64,000 nucleotides of DNA from Streptomyces sp. NRRL F-4489 (GCF_001509485.1 NZ_LLZI01000224.1:16362-80361), one strand, 5' to 3'. Shown: positions 17,320-25,914, counted from the stretch's first letter. Notes: generated by a model not told the origin, from the sequence alone. Program-made: numbers and translations.

Positions 17320-18864
17320 TCAGGCCAGCTCCCCCGTGACCGTCTCGGCCGCCGCCACCAGCTTGCCGTCGCGCACGAAGGCGTAGGCCGCCTCCAGGTC
17401 GGGGGCCAGGAAGCGGTCCTCGCCCGGGCCCTGCACGCCCGCGGCGCGTATGGCGTCCAGGACGGCGCGGGTCGCCGGCGCGGGGGTCAGGCCCTCGCGC
17501 AGTTCGATGGCGCGGGTCGCGGCGTAGAGCTCGACGGCGATGACGCGGGTGAGGTTGTCGACCGCGGTGCGCAGCTTGCGCGCCGCCGACCAGCCCATCG
17601 AGACGTGGTCCTCCTGCATGGCGGACGACGGGATGGAGTCCACCGACGCCGGCGCGGCCAGCCGCTTCAACTCGCTGACCAGGGCGGCCTGGGTGTACTG
17701 GGCGATCATCAGGCCCGAGTCGACGCCCGGGTCGCCGGCCAGGAAGGCGGGCAGGCCGTGCGAGCGGTTCTTGTCCAGGAGGCGGTCGGTGCGGCGCTCG
17801 GCGATCGAGGCCAGGTCGGCCGCGGCGATGGCCAGGAAGTCCAGGACGTAGGCGACCGGCGCGCCGTGGAAGTTGCCGTTGGACTCCACCCGGCCGTCCG
17901 GCAGGACGACGGGGTTGTCGACGGCGGCGGCCAGCTCGCGCTCGGCGACCAGCCGGGCGTGCGCGAGGGTGTCCCGGCCGGCGCCGGCGACCTGCGGGGC
18001 GCAGCGGACGGAGTACGCGTCCTGGACGCGCGGGGCGTCGTCCTGGTGGTGGCCGGTGAAACCGGAACCGGCCAGGAACGCCAGCATGTTGGCGGCCGAG
18101 GCGGCCTGGCCCGGGTGCGGGCGGATGGCGTGCAGCTCGGGCGCGAGGACCTTGTCCGTACCGAGCAGCGCCTCCAGGGAGAGCGCGGCGGTGATGTCCG
18201 CGGAGGTGAACAGCCGGGCCAGGTCGGCGCAGGCCATCACCAGCATGCCGAGCATGCCGTCGGTGCCGTTGAGGAGCGCCAGTCCCTCCTTCTCGCGCAG
18301 CTCGACGGGCGCGATGCCGTGCTCGGCGAGCAGCTCGCCGGACGGCCGGACGGTGCCGTCGGGGCCCTCCGCCTCGCCCTCGCCCATCAGCGTCAGCGCG
18401 CAGTGCGACAGCGGGGCGAGGTCGCCGGAGCAGCCGAGCGAGCCGTACTCGTGGACGACCGGGGTGATACCGGCGTTGAGCAGGGCGGCCATGGTCTCGA
18501 CGACCACCGGGCGGACGCCGGTGTGCCCGGAGGCCAGCGTCTTCAGCCGCAGGAACATCAGGGCGCGGACCACCTCGCGCTCGACCCGGGGGCCCATACC
18601 GGCCGCGTGCGAGCGGACGATGTTGCGCTGGAGCTGGGCCCGCAGCTCGGGGCTGATGTGCCGGACGGCGAGCGCGCCGAAGCCGGTGGAGACGCCGTAG
18701 ACCGGGTCGGGCTTGGCGGCGAGCTCGTCGATGAAGGCGCGCGAGGCGGCGACGGCGGCGCGGGCCTCCTCGGAGAGCTCGATCCGGGCCGCGCCCCGGG
18801 CCACCGCGATGACGTCCTGTGCGGTGGTGCCGGACGTCCCCAGCACCACAGTGTGCATACTCAT
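17320..18864 (-). CDS. hutH: histidine ammonia-lyase
   Basis: 514 residues; converts histidine to urocanate. The family runs from VYGVSTGFGALAVRHI through QRNIVRSHAAGMG to the prosthetic-group segment GSLGCSGDLAPLSHCAL near residue 145. The MIO cofactor normally forms from Ala-Ser-Gly; here the triplet is Cys-Ser-Gly, which I recall as a variant also seen in some actinobacterial enzymes. Further marks are PKEGLALLNGT-like KEGLALLNGTDGML, QDAYSVRCAPQV and LDKNRSHGLPAFL. The start ATG (MSMHTVV) lies only 8 nt after a good -10 box, so the mRNA is probably leaderless; no Shine-Dalgarno sequence is present. Confidence 0.96.
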   Translation of the reverse strand: MSMHTVVLGTSGTTAQDVIAVARGAARIELSEEARAAVAASRAFIDELAAKPDPVYGVSTGFGALAVRHISPELRAQLQRNIVRSHAAGMGPRVEREVVRALMFLRLKTLASGHTGVRPVVVETMAALLNAGITPVVHEYGSLGCSGDLAPLSHCALTLMGEGEAEGPDGTVRPSGELLAEHGIAPVELREKEGLALLNGTDGMLGMLVMACADLARLFTSADITAALSLEALLGTDKVLAPELHAIRPHPGQAASAANMLAFLAGSGFTGHHQDDAPRVQDAYSVRCAPQVAGAGRDTLAHARLVAERELAAAVDNPVVLPDGRVESNGNFHGAPVAYVLDFLAIAAADLASIAERRTDRLLDKNRSHGLPAFLAGDPGVDSGLMIAQYTQAALVSELKRLAAPASVDSIPSSAMQEDHVSMGWSAARKLRTAVDNLTRVIAVELYAATRAIELREGLTPAPATRAVLDAIRAAGVQGPGEDRFLAPDLEAAYAFVRDGKLVAAAETVTGELA

Positions 18865-18872
18865 ATTCAGGC

Positions 18873-18901
18873 ACCCTAGAGACTGAATCGCCGAATGTCA
18901 C
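18873..18901 (-). promoter_or_regulatory. hutH promoter, predicted leaderless transcript
   Basis: GTGACA (-35, 18896-18901) and TAGGGT (-10, 18873-18878) are 17 bp apart on the minus strand and match the vegetative Streptomyces consensus closely. Only 8 nt separate the -10 box from the hutH ATG, which places the expected transcription start at or within about two bases of the start codon. Confidence 0.75.
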
Positions 18902-19053
18902 CACCGGATTTCGGGATCACCCCTTACCGATCGCATACGGCCACCCTGTCCATCATGCGCGCCCGCCGTACGGACCACCGTCCGCCGGCCGGGCCGCACC
19001 GGCCGCACGCACCGGCCCCACCAGGCGCACCCAGCGCCCCGGCCCCATCCCCG

Positions 19054-20208
19054 TCACCTCCGGAACTTCCGCCGCTCCGGCCCCGGCGCCGGCTCCGGCG
19101 AGTCCGCGAGCCGTACGACCGGATCGGCCGCGCCGCCGTGCCGCCCGGCCACCACCGGCTCCGCCGACCGGGCCGCCTTGGCGCGGTACTGGGCGGCGTC
19201 CGCGAGCCGGAAGAGGCGGCGGGCGCTGCGCACCGGGCCGATCGGGTCGCCGGTCGAGGCGACGCCCACCGCGACGCCCTCGCCCAGGTCCAGTTCCGCG
19301 GCGCGTCCGCACAGCTCACCGGCGATCTTCACCACCTCGTCGGACGCCGGGCCGACCGCCAGCAGGCAGAACTCGTCGCCGCCCAGCCGCGCCGCGAGCG
19401 TCCCCGGCAGCATCGCGCCGCACAGCGACAGCACCGATCCGAAGCGCTCCAGCAGCCGGTCGCCGACCGCGTGCCCGCGCGAGTCGTTCACCCGCTTGAG
19501 CCCGTTCAGATCGCACACCACCAGGCTGACCACCACACCGTCGGCGCGGTGCTGCTCCAGCGCCTGGTCCAGCCGCATATCGACCGCGCGGCGGTTGGCC
19601 AGCCCGGTCAGCGCGTCGGTGAACGCCAGCCGCCGGACCTCGGCCAGCCGCTCGCTCTGCGCGATCCCGGCGGCGGCCACGGCGGCCAGTACGGTCGCGA
19701 AGTCGGCGTCCGCCGGGCCGAAGACCGGCTCCCCCGGCCGCCGCGCCACATACAGCTCGCCCCACGCCCGGCCGTGCAGCACGATCGGGGCGACCACGCA
19801 GCAGCCCCGGCCGCGGCGGCGCAGCGCGGCCACTCTCTGGTGGTTGTAGCGGGCCCCGTCCGGGGCGCCGGCCGGCTCCTCCCCGGCGGTCTCCACCCAG
19901 GCGCTCGGCTCCCCGCCCCCGGACCACCGCTCGCCCAGGAACCCGACGATCTCCGGGAACTCGTGCACCGGATACGCCTCGTCGTCGGGGAACTCCCGCT
20001 CGCCCGGCGCCAGTTCGCCGACGTTCACCAGCACCCGCAGCCGCCCCCGCTCGCGTTCCCACTTGGAGACCGCCGCGAAGGAGCCGCCCAGCGCCCGGCA
20101 CGCGCCGCGCGCCGCGGCCCGGGCCGATTCGCGCGGTGTGTGCACGGCCGCCATGGCCTGCGCCAGCTCCACCACGGCCCGCAGCCTGGCGTCACCCTCG
20201 TCCGTCAC
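19054..20208 (-). CDS. GAF-GGDEF diguanylate cyclase
   Basis: 384 residues from GTG 20208, chosen because TGAGGA lies five bases upstream; the longer open frame to 20433 has no family content. A GAF-like sensor domain (about residues 10-190) precedes the GGDEF domain: DALTGLANRRAVDMRLDQAL, LVVCDLNGLKRVNDSRGHAVGD and the active-site loop RLGGDEFC. The loop is intact, so c-di-GMP synthesis is expected. The RxxD allosteric site, normally five residues upstream, reads LPGT, so product inhibition should be absent. By position next to hutH it should match the S. coelicolor GAF-GGDEF gene there. The C-terminal 45 residues are disordered and basic. Confidence 0.92.
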   Translation of the reverse strand: MTDEGDARLRAVVELAQAMAAVHTPRESARAAARGACRALGGSFAAVSKWERERGRLRVLVNVGELAPGEREFPDDEAYPVHEFPEIVGFLGERWSGGGEPSAWVETAGEEPAGAPDGARYNHQRVAALRRRGRGCCVVAPIVLHGRAWGELYVARRPGEPVFGPADADFATVLAAVAAAGIAQSERLAEVRRLAFTDALTGLANRRAVDMRLDQALEQHRADGVVVSLVVCDLNGLKRVNDSRGHAVGDRLLERFGSVLSLCGAMLPGTLAARLGGDEFCLLAVGPASDEVVKIAGELCGRAAELDLGEGVAVGVASTGDPIGPVRSARRLFRLADAAQYRAKAARSAEPVVAGRHGGAADPVVRLADSPEPAPGPERRKFRR

Positions 20209-20241
20209 CGGATCCTCACATTCCGTTACTGTGAGCACGCT

Positions 20242-20252
20242 CTGTACTACAG
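20242..20252. promoter_or_regulatory. perfect CTGTA-N-TACAG palindrome upstream of the GGDEF gene
   Basis: The 11-bp inverted repeat lies 34-44 bp before the GTG start, where a promoter is expected. BldD is known to repress c-di-GMP genes in Streptomyces, but this sequence does not closely match the BldD box as I recall it, so the binding protein is unknown. Confidence 0.4.
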
Positions 20253-20353
20253 CGTAGGAACGATTGACCCGATTCGCCCCTTCCTCCCGCGGATCGGCCC
20301 CGGAAGGACCGGGCGAAGGCGGCCCGGCAACGCACCCCGGCCCGCCCCGGCGC

Positions 20354-21148
20354 TCACTCCCCCGGCCAGTCCGGCTCCCGCTTCTCGTTGAACGCCGCGA
20401 CGCCCTCGGCCCGGTCGCCGGAGAACGCCACACTCCGCCACGCGCCGTCCTCCACCTCCAGCCCGGCCCGCAGGTCCAGCCCGTGGCCCAGCCGCAGCGC
20501 GCGCTTGGCGGCGCGCAGCCCCACCGGCGAGTTGCGGGCGATCGCCGCGGCCAGCGCCAGCGCCTCCGCCCGGTCCTCGCCGTCCGCCACCAGCCGGTCC
20601 ACCATGCCCAGCTCCGCCGCCTCCGCCGCGGCCACCCGGCGCCCGGTGAAGACCAGCTCGGCCGCGCGCGCCGCGCCCACCCGGCGCGGCAGCAGCTGCG
20701 TCCCGCCGCCGCCGGGGACCACGCCCACCGACACCTCCGGCAGCCCGACCACCGCGGTGCCGTCCGCGACGATCAGATCGCAGGCCAGCGCCAGCTCGTA
20801 GCCGCCGCCGAGCGCGAAGCCGTGGACCGCGGCGATGGCCGGCACCGGCAGCTCCAGGACGCCGGTGTACGCGGCGCGGGTGCGCGGGCGCTGCCGCATC
20901 AGATCGGCGTCCGTGAAGGAATTGCGCTCCTTGAGGTCGGCGCCCACGCAGAACGCCCGCTCATGCGTGGAGGTGAGCACCACCGCCCGTACCGAGCGGT
21001 CGGCGGCCAGCGCGGCGCACGCCTCGGCCAGCGCGTCGGCCAGCGCCGTGGACACCGCGTTCATCGCCTTGGGCCGGTCCAGGACCAGCTCCGCCACGAA
21101 ACCGTGGCGCTCGATCCCGATCCACTCCTCCGCACCGAACCGCTGCAT
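20354..21148 (-). CDS. enoyl-CoA hydratase/isomerase (crotonase) family protein
   Basis: 264 residues. Crotonase marks are DRPKAMNAVSTAL, the oxyanion-hole segments AFCVGADLKERNSF and AAVHGFALGGGYELAL, and LPEVSVGVVPGGGGTQLLPR with the first catalytic Glu (in LPEV). A second acidic residue is in RAAELVFTGRR, consistent with hydratase activity. A strong GGAGGG precedes ATG 21148. It lies between the GGDEF gene and cya on the same strand. Its substrate in short-chain or branched-chain acyl-CoA breakdown cannot be told. A palindrome just upstream suggests local control. Confidence 0.93.
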   Translation of the reverse strand: MQRFGAEEWIGIERHGFVAELVLDRPKAMNAVSTALADALAEACAALAADRSVRAVVLTSTHERAFCVGADLKERNSFTDADLMRQRPRTRAAYTGVLELPVPAIAAVHGFALGGGYELALACDLIVADGTAVVGLPEVSVGVVPGGGGTQLLPRRVGAARAAELVFTGRRVAAAEAAELGMVDRLVADGEDRAEALALAAAIARNSPVGLRAAKRALRLGHGLDLRAGLEVEDGAWRSVAFSGDRAEGVAAFNEKREPDWPGE

Positions 21149-21165
21149 ACCGCCCTCCGAATGCC

Positions 21166-21183
21166 GGTTAACGCTCGTTGACC
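21166..21183. promoter_or_regulatory. 18-bp imperfect palindrome upstream of the crotonase gene
   Basis: GGTTAACG-CT-CGTTGACC pairs at 7 of 8 positions per arm and lies 18-35 bp before the ATG, overlapping the expected promoter or leader. The size suits a TetR-type acyl-CoA-responsive repressor. Such repressors are common for crotonase genes, but the protein is not encoded next door. Confidence 0.5.
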
Positions 21184-21237
21184 TGTCCTCGGGATCATGT
21201 CAGGTCGGCGGCGATCGCGGCAGGGGCCCGCGGGCGG

Positions 21238-22401
21238 TCAGCCGCGCCGGGTCAGCATCCAGGGCTCGACGACGCCCAGGCCGCGCACCGGGCGCTGCCA
21301 CATCGGCTGGAGCGCGAAGCGGTACGGGGGCGGCGGGCTGCCGGTGCCCTCCTGGGCGGCCTTCTCGGCGGCCGCCGCGTCCGCCTCCGACACCGGCGCC
21401 TCACCCGTACGCCCCAGCTCCTCCGCGAACGCCTCGTCCACCAGCACGGTGTCCTTCGGCGCTATCGACGTCAGCCGGCTGGCCAGATTCACGGTCGTGC
21501 CGAAGACATCGCCCATCCGGGTCGTGACCGTGCCGAACGCGATGCCCACCCGCAGCTCGGGCATCGTCTCGTCGTGGCCCATGGTCTCGATCAGCCGCAG
21601 CCCGATCTCGGCGGCGACCCCGGCGTCGTCCGCCGCGAACAGCACCTCGTCGCCGAGCGTCTTGATCAGCCGACCGCCGTGCGCGGCGACCAGATCGGCG
21701 GCGGTGGTCTCGAACGCCTCGACCAGCTCGCCCAGTTCCTCCTCCTCCAGCCGCCGGGTCAGCCGGGTGAAGCCCACCAGGTCCGCGAAGCCGACGGCCA
21801 GCCGGCGGTCCACCATCTCCGCGTCGTCCTGCGCCTGGACGACCCGCCCGGTGGCCGCGGCCAGCTGCCGCCGCCACACGTAGACCAGGAACTCCTCCAG
21901 CTCCGGCAGCAACAGCTCGACCAGCGGATACGTGATCTCCGTACGCGTCAGGCCGGAGTCCTGCGGCTCGGTCAGCCCCTCCAGGAACGAGTCGATCTGC
22001 CAGTCGGCGAGCCGGGCCGTGGTCTGGCCGGTGGAACGGGCGACCTGCACCGCCATCGCCTCGCTGAGCAGCCCCGCCTCGACGAGGCCGGCGAGCCGGC
22101 GCAGCGCGAGGACGTCGGCCTCGGTGAGCGCCTTGACCTGGCCGATGTCGGCGAAGCCCATGGCCCGCCAGAAGCGGGCCGCGAGGTCCATGGAGACGCC
22201 GGCGCTGCGGGCCGCCTGGAACGGCGTGTAGCGGCGCTCGGCGCCGAGGATGAGTTGTTCGAGCTTGACGGCGATGTTGTTCTCGCCGTTGCCGTCGCCC
22301 CTCCCGGGGTCGCCAGCGGGCTCGTCCGCGGGGGCCTCGCCCGCCGCGTCGCCCCCGGCGGCCGCGTCGCGCGGGGTGGCCCCGGCGTCGTCGGCGCTCA
22401 C
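21238..22401 (-). CDS. cya: class III adenylate cyclase
   Basis: 387 residues from GTG 22401 (AGGGAG upstream). The open frame continues beyond it through the repeat region, but without sense. After about 45 disordered residues comes a regulatory helical region (KLEQLILGAERRYTPFQAAR, LADWQIDSFLEGL). The C-terminal cyclase domain has the metal-binding Asp in VGFADLVGFTRLTRR, LIKTLGDEVLFAADD with the second Asp, and RVGIAFGTVTTRMGDVFG then VNLASRLT with the transition-state Asn and Arg. The protein matches the single Streptomyces Cya that governs cAMP needed for germination. No membrane helix is seen, so it is soluble. Confidence 0.93.
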   Translation of the reverse strand: MSADDAGATPRDAAAGGDAAGEAPADEPAGDPGRGDGNGENNIAVKLEQLILGAERRYTPFQAARSAGVSMDLAARFWRAMGFADIGQVKALTEADVLALRRLAGLVEAGLLSEAMAVQVARSTGQTTARLADWQIDSFLEGLTEPQDSGLTRTEITYPLVELLLPELEEFLVYVWRRQLAAATGRVVQAQDDAEMVDRRLAVGFADLVGFTRLTRRLEEEELGELVEAFETTAADLVAAHGGRLIKTLGDEVLFAADDAGVAAEIGLRLIETMGHDETMPELRVGIAFGTVTTRMGDVFGTTVNLASRLTSIAPKDTVLVDEAFAEELGRTGEAPVSEADAAAAEKAAQEGTGSPPPPYRFALQPMWQRPVRGLGVVEPWMLTRRG

Positions 22402-22570
22402 CGGCCGCTCCCTGTCCGCTCCCTGCGCACTGCCCTTCCGATCTCGCTGCTCGCCCCGTGGTGGCACGGCCTCAACGATACGGGGTTGCGTCCCACGTTG
22501 TGGTTTCTCGCGGCGGGTTGTTCCGCCGGGCCCTGTCTGTTCGTGGTTGCTCGCCGTACCGGCGGTTGGG

Positions 22571-22934
22571 GTTGTTTGTGGCCACCCCACGTTGTTGTGT
22601 GCCGCGCCGTTGTCGGTTGCGGTGGCCTCGCCTACGCGGCGGTGGGTGGGGGGCGGAGGGGTTTGTTTGTGGCCGCCCCACGTTGTTTGGTGCCGCGCCG
22701 TGGTGGCTGGGGCGGCCTCGCCTACGCGGGGTGGGTGGGGGGCGGAGGGGATGTCCCGGGGTGCGCCCGCAGGATCTGGAGCGAACCGCGGGGCATTCCT
22801 CATCACACGCACCAGATGCGCCCGCACCGAGGACGTACCCCGGGACAGCCCCTCCGGCCCCCACCAACGGCGGAACGCCGAGGCCACCCCAGCGCCCACG
22901 GCGGGAAAGCCAACAACGTGGGGCGGCCACAAAC
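22571..22934. repeat. composite intergenic repeat: two tandem ~90-bp units and one inverted copy
   Basis: Unit A (22571-22661) and unit B (22662-22750) are direct copies at close to 90% identity by eye. Both start TTTGTGGCC(A/G)CCCCACGTTG, contain TGCCGCGCCG and GGCCTCGCCTACGCGG, and end GGGTGGGGGGCGGAGGGG. A third copy (about 22849-22934) is inverted. Pairing of unit B plus its extension (22665-22770) with 22831-22934 would form a hairpin of about 105-bp arms around a 60-nt loop. Smaller hairpins precede it (GGCGG-N6-CCGCC at 22512-22527; CGCCG-N3-CGGCG at 22552-22564). The whole 532-bp gap between birA and cya holds no gene. The G/T-rich composition is unlike the neighbouring coding DNA. 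Confidence 0.85.
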
Positions 22935-23803
22935 TACGCCACCGGCCGAAGGTGCACGATGTCACCGGCGCCGACCGCCTCACGGCCCCCACCCGGCAGC
23001 CCCAGCACCAGCCGCCCGTCCGAGTCGAGCGCGAGCGCCTCGCCCTCGACGAACCGCTCCCCGGGCAGCGAGGCCCGAACCTGGCGGCCCAAAGTCGAGC
23101 ACCCCGCCACGTACGCCTCCTGGAGGCGGCTCGCCCCAGGGTCGCCGCCCGCCGCCCGCCACTCCCCGTACCACCGCTCCAGCGACCGCAGGACGGCCCG
23201 CAGCAGCGGGTCCCGGTCGGTGGAGTGCGCGCCGGCGAGGGCGAGGGAGCCGGCCGTCGGGACGGGCAGCTCGGCGGCGGTCAGCGAGACGTTGAGGCCG
23301 ATGCCGAGGACGACGCCGTCGCCGGCGCGTTCGGCGAGGATGCCGCCGGCCTTGCGTTCCGCGCCGTCCACGGTGACCAGCAGGTCGTTGGGCCACTTCA
23401 GGGCGGTGTCGACGCCGGCGGTGCGGGCGACCGCGGTGGCGGTGGCGACGCCGGCCAGCAGCGGCAGCCAGCCCCAGCGGTCGGCGGGGACGCCGGGCTC
23501 CAGGTAGACGGAGAAGAAGAGGCCCGAGCGGGGCGGCGCGGACCAGCGGCGGTCCAGGCGGCCGCGGGCGGCGGACTGCTCCTCGGCGACGAGCACCGCG
23601 CCCTCCCGGAGGGTGCCGGCCGCGGCGCGCCCCACGAGGTCGGTGTTGGTCGATCCGGTGGCGGGGACGACGTCCAGGGAGGACCACAGCGAGCCGGGCC
23701 GGACGAGGGCCCGGCGCAGCGCGGCGGCGTTCAGCGGCGGGCGGTCCAGATCGGACCAGCGGCCGGCGTCTTTGTCCCGGTTTTCCGGAGGTTGAGGCGT
23801 CAT
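22934..23803 (-). CDS. birA: biotin--[acetyl-CoA-carboxylase] ligase
   Basis: 289 residues; attaches biotin to the carrier domain of acyl-CoA carboxylases such as AccA2 in this window. Key segments are VVPATGSTNTDLVGRAAAG, the biotinyl-AMP loop EEQSAARGRLDRRW (the usual GRGRxGR is relaxed to ARGRLDR) and TALKWPNDLLV with KAGGILAE and GIGLNVS. There is no N-terminal helix-turn-helix, so it is a ligase only, as usual in actinobacteria. It is divergent from pccB, with 134 bp between, fitting a functional link. Its stop codon (TAG at 22934) abuts the inverted arm of the composite repeat. Confidence 0.95.
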   Translation of the reverse strand: MTPQPPENRDKDAGRWSDLDRPPLNAAALRRALVRPGSLWSSLDVVPATGSTNTDLVGRAAAGTLREGAVLVAEEQSAARGRLDRRWSAPPRSGLFFSVYLEPGVPADRWGWLPLLAGVATATAVARTAGVDTALKWPNDLLVTVDGAERKAGGILAERAGDGVVLGIGLNVSLTAAELPVPTAGSLALAGAHSTDRDPLLRAVLRSLERWYGEWRAAGGDPGASRLQEAYVAGCSTLGRQVRASLPGERFVEGEALALDSDGRLVLGLPGGGREAVGAGDIVHLRPVA

Positions 23804-23937
23804 GGCCCCAGCCTAGGTGTGGTCAACGACGCAGTGCCGGAGAGCAGTCCCGCCGATACGCTACGAGGCGGTAGCCACACCCGTACACCTCCCTTTCGTA
23901 CGAGTGCCAGTCCAGGACGAGCAGGAGCCGCATCCCG

Positions 23938-25527
23938 ATGTCCGAACCGGAAGCAAACATCCACACCACCGCGGGGAAATTGGCGGATCTTCAGCGGCGG
24001 GTCGAGGAGGCCACGCATGCCGGCTCCGCCCGCGCGGTGGAAAAGCAGCATGCCAAGGGGAAGTTGACGGCGCGTGAGCGCATCGACCTCCTGCTGGACG
24101 AGGGCTCGTTCGTCGAGCTGGACGAGTTCGCGCGGCATCGGTCGACGAATTTCGGGATCGAGCAGAACCGCCCGTACGGGGACGGCGTCGTCACTGGTTA
24201 CGGCACGGTCGACGGGCGGCCGGTGTGCGTCTATTCGCAGGACTTCACCATTTTCGGCGGATCGCTCGGCGAGGTCTACGGCGAGAAGATCGTCAAGGTG
24301 ATGGATTTCGCGCTGAAAAACGGCTGCCCGGTCATCGGGATCAATGACGGCGGCGGCGCCCGGATTCAGGAGGGGGTGGCCGCGCTCGGGCTGTTCGCGG
24401 AGATTTTCCGGCGGAATGTGCACGCGTCGGGCGTGGTGCCGCAGATTTCCCTGATCGTGGGGCCGTGTGCGGGCGGCGCGGTGTATTCGCCGGCCATCAC
24501 GGACTTCACGGTGATGGTGGACCAGACCTCGCACATGTTCATCACCGGCCCGGACGTCATCAAGACCGTCACCGGTGAGGACGTCGGTTTCGAGGAGCTG
24601 GGCGGGGCCCGTACGCACAACACCACCTCGGGCGTGGCGCACCACATGGCGGGTGACGAGAAGGACGCCATCGAGTATGTGAAGGGCCTGCTGTCCTACC
24701 TTCCGTCGAACAACCTCTCCGACCCGCCGGCGTTCCCGGAGGAGGCGGATCTGGCGGTCTCGGACGCGGACCGCGAGCTGGACACGCTGATCCCGGATTC
24801 GGCGAACCAGCCGTACGACATGCACACCGCGATCGAGCATGTGCTGGACGACGGCGAATTCCTGGAGACGCAGGCGCTGTTCGCGCCGAACATCCTCACC
24901 GGTTTCGGGCGGGTCGAGGGCCATTCGGTGGGCGTGGTGGCGAATCAGCCGCTGCAGTTCGCCGGCTGCCTGGACATCAAGGCGAGCGAGAAGGCCGCGC
25001 GGTTCGTGCGGACCTGCGACGCGTTCAACATCCCGGTGCTGACGTTCGTCGACGTGCCGGGATTCCTGCCGGGCACGGACCAGGAGTACGACGGCATCAT
25101 CCGGCGCGGCGCCAAGCTGATCTACGCGTACGCGGAGGCGACGGTTCCGCTGATCACCGTGATCACCCGGAAGGCGTTCGGCGGCGCGTACGACGTCATG
25201 GGGTCCAAGCACCTGGGCGCGGATCTGAACCTCGCCTGGCCGACCGCGCAGATCGCGGTGATGGGCGCGCAGGGCGCGGTGAACATCCTGCACCGGCGGA
25301 CGCTGGCCGCCATCGAGGACCCCGCCGCCCAGGAGGCGCGCCGGCAGGAGCTGATCCAGGAGTACGAGGACGCGCTGCTGAATCCGTACGTCGCGGCCGA
25401 GCGCGGCTATGTCGACGCGGTGATCATGCCGTCGGAGACCCGCCGCCACATCGTCCGGGGCCTGCGCACGCTGCGCAACAAGCGCGAGGCGCTGCCCCCG
25501 AAGAAGCACGGCAACATCCCGCTCTGA
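23938..25527 (+). CDS. pccB: acyl-CoA (propionyl-CoA) carboxylase beta subunit
   Basis: 529 residues; the carboxyltransferase that moves CO2 from biotin to propionyl- or acetyl-CoA, giving methylmalonyl- or malonyl-CoA. Both crotonase-like halves are present: [20 protein letters not shown] and [15 protein letters not shown] in the N-half, [20 protein letters not shown] and [19 protein letters not shown] in the C-half. The C-terminus [18 protein letters not shown] [15 protein letters not shown] is the classic PccB end. CAGGAG precedes ATG 23938. It is followed by the epsilon subunit gene and should assemble with AccA2. Confidence 0.96.
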   Translation: MSEPEANIHTTAGKLADLQRRVEEATHAGSARAVEKQHAKGKLTARERIDLLLDEGSFVELDEFARHRSTNFGIEQNRPYGDGVVTGYGTVDGRPVCVYSQDFTIFGGSLGEVYGEKIVKVMDFALKNGCPVIGINDGGGARIQEGVAALGLFAEIFRRNVHASGVVPQISLIVGPCAGGAVYSPAITDFTVMVDQTSHMFITGPDVIKTVTGEDVGFEELGGARTHNTTSGVAHHMAGDEKDAIEYVKGLLSYLPSNNLSDPPAFPEEADLAVSDADRELDTLIPDSANQPYDMHTAIEHVLDDGEFLETQALFAPNILTGFGRVEGHSVGVVANQPLQFAGCLDIKASEKAARFVRTCDAFNIPVLTFVDVPGFLPGTDQEYDGIIRRGAKLIYAYAEATVPLITVITRKAFGGAYDVMGSKHLGADLNLAWPTAQIAVMGAQGAVNILHRRTLAAIEDPAAQEARRQELIQEYEDALLNPYVAAERGYVDAVIMPSETRRHIVRGLRTLRNKREALPPKKHGNIPL

Positions 25528-25589
25528 CGGGACGCCGGATCGCTGGTCGTGTTGCGCGTTGCAGTCCCCGCCACAGGAGGTCGTTGACG

Positions 25590-25805
25590 ATGATCAAGGT
25601 CGTACGGGGCAATCCCACGCCCGAGGAGCTGGCCGCCGCGCTGGCGGTGGTCAAGGCCCGGGCGGCGGCGGTGGCCGCGGGTCCCGGCCAGGAGGCCGCC
25701 GGGCGCGGCAGCGAGTGGTCCGATCCGGCGGCGACGGTGCCGGCCCGCGCGCGGCTGCCGCACCCGGGGCCGCGGGCCTGGCGGACCAGCTTCTGGCCGC
25801 GATGA
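25590..25805 (+). CDS. pccE: acyl-CoA carboxylase epsilon subunit
   Basis: 71 residues. The start is ATG 25590 with AGGAGG nine bases upstream; a TTG six bases earlier lies too close to it. Typical epsilon features are the N-terminal VVRGNPTPEELAAALAVVKA helix and the C-terminal RAWRTSFWPR. The subunit is found only in actinobacteria and stimulates the beta subunit. It lies 62 bp after pccB and should be in one operon. Confidence 0.93.
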   Translation: MIKVVRGNPTPEELAAALAVVKARAAAVAAGPGQEAAGRGSEWSDPAATVPARARLPHPGPRAWRTSFWPR

Positions 25806-25856
25806 CCTGGCCGGATCCGGTCGGTGCACACTGCACTGACTAGTCCTTGACGCCGT

Positions 25857-25884
25857 GGCGCCTGAGTACGCGTACTCAGGCGCC
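25857..25884. promoter_or_regulatory. perfect 28-bp palindrome upstream of a 42-residue membrane protein gene
   Basis: The arms GGCGCCTGAGTACG and CGTACTCAGGCGCC meet without a spacer, and the flanks allow a few more pairs. It lies 50 bp after pccE and 31 bp before the small gene, with no T-run. A cruciform, an operator for a dimer or a terminator are all possible; the contiguous symmetry favours protein binding. Confidence 0.6.
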
Positions 25885-25914
25885 GCCGTCGTCCGGGGCG
25901 GGAGGATCGAGGTC

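Noticed and set aside
20211..20260. BldD box at the GGDEF promoter
   Set aside because: BldD is the expected regulator of c-di-GMP genes, but the CTGTA-N-TACAG palindrome does not match the BldD consensus I remember. The site is listed without assigning a protein.
23800..25509. A 569-residue open frame antisense to pccB, and many other long antisense frames (for example opposite the DcuC-like, cya and ABC genes)
   Set aside because: Frames opposite real genes stay open in DNA of this GC content. Their products are Arg/Ala/Gly-rich with no domain content, while the sense frames carry complete families.
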